Assembly (NCBI GenBank): GCA_022571135.1
Contig: JACZYK010000033.1
Span: 1 to 14,940, forward strand
Direction of reading: 5' to 3'
Source of the DNA: Bacteroidota bacterium
GTDB taxonomy: Bacteria > Bacteroidota > Rhodothermia > Rhodothermales > UBA10348
Length of the DNA stretch: 14,940 bases
Shown: positions 14,843 through 14,940 of the stretch, piece by piece
Position numbering within the stretch: position 1 is the first letter of the stretch
Layout of the letters: each line of letters starts with the position of its first letter
Translations under genes and position numbers: made by a program
Notes under the pieces: generated by a model
Told to the model about the DNA's origin: nothing
The model's database searches: none
What the model saw: the letters and a program-made list of their open reading frames with translations, nothing else

Positions 14843-14940
14843 GAAACTTCGCTCCATCCGGCAGACCGCAGACAAGGCGCTCGGGATATTCGCCACTATC
14901 AAGAGACGCAGCAACGAACAGGTTTTCATGGATTGCCTGG
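14826..14940 (+). CDS. trpA: Probable tryptophan synthase alpha chain, N-terminal 38 codons only
   Basis: The frame opens with an ATG inside the trpB end and runs off the window. The visible sequence, MTRLGKKLRSIRQTADKALG then IFATIKRRSNEQVFMDCL, aligns without gaps to the TrpA N-terminus pattern (basic helix, K-A-L-x-x-x-x-T, then an E-rich helix). The position after trpB supports trpA. However, the expected AGDP or AGYP turn after the first strand reads IKRR, and the catalytic Glu and Asp lie beyond the window. No other frame restores the motif, so a frameshift is not visible here. It could be a divergent TrpA or another gene that follows trpB. Confidence 0.5.
   Translation, partial: MTRLGKKLRSIRQTADKALGIFATIKRRSNEQVFMDCL

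Noticed and set aside
1..14940. tRNA or rRNA genes, CRISPR arrays, insertion sequences
   Set aside because: No cloverleaf sequence, regular direct repeats with spacers, or transposase-like reading frame was found by eye on either strand.

Overview
The window reads as about 15 kb of chromosome from a Gram-negative bacterium, most likely of the Bacteroidota / Rhodothermota / Balneolota group. The grounds are a TonB-dependent outer-membrane receptor, a Tat-exported amidase, a full-length unfused trp gene set in the order E-G-D-C-F-B-(A), weak or absent Shine-Dalgarno sequences at most starts, and a moderately high G+C content. The phylum is an inference from style and gene order. I saw no transposase, integrase, phage gene, CRISPR array, tRNA or rRNA.

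Layout. Bases 1-1703 (+) hold the 3' part of a TonB-dependent receptor gene. It converges on, and shares a CTAG stop with, a leftward group: a four-helix small membrane protein (1700-2068), a Tat-signal amidase (2184-3890), a transketolase (3896-5953) and an exported DsbA-like thiol oxidoreductase (6169-6858). Amidase and transketolase lie only 5 bases apart and are probably co-transcribed.

From about 7079 rightward runs the tryptophan operon: leader peptide, attenuator, trpE, an unrecognised 147-aa gene, trpS, trpG, trpD, trpC, trpF, trpB, and the first 38 codons of what is probably trpA. Junctions are tight (trpS/trpG GTGA or 2 bases, trpD/trpC 3 bases, trpF/trpB ATGA, trpB/trpA 17-base overlap), which suggests one translationally coupled unit. 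Together the genes convert chorismate to tryptophan. The unit also contains the tryptophanyl-tRNA synthetase that charges tRNA-Trp.

The most interesting part is the 445-base stretch between the divergent dsbA and trpE genes (6859-7303). It encodes an 18-24 residue peptide with three consecutive Trp codons, then an 11-bp antiterminator pairing that excludes a 10-bp terminator hairpin followed by six Ts: a complete ribosome-mediated attenuator. Because trpS lies downstream, the charging enzyme appears to be under the control of a sensor of its own product. After the terminator comes one copy of a structured 38-base repeat (the other copy abuts the amidase stop codon) and a perfect 14-base inverted repeat that brackets the annotated trpE start, so the true start of trpE is uncertain.
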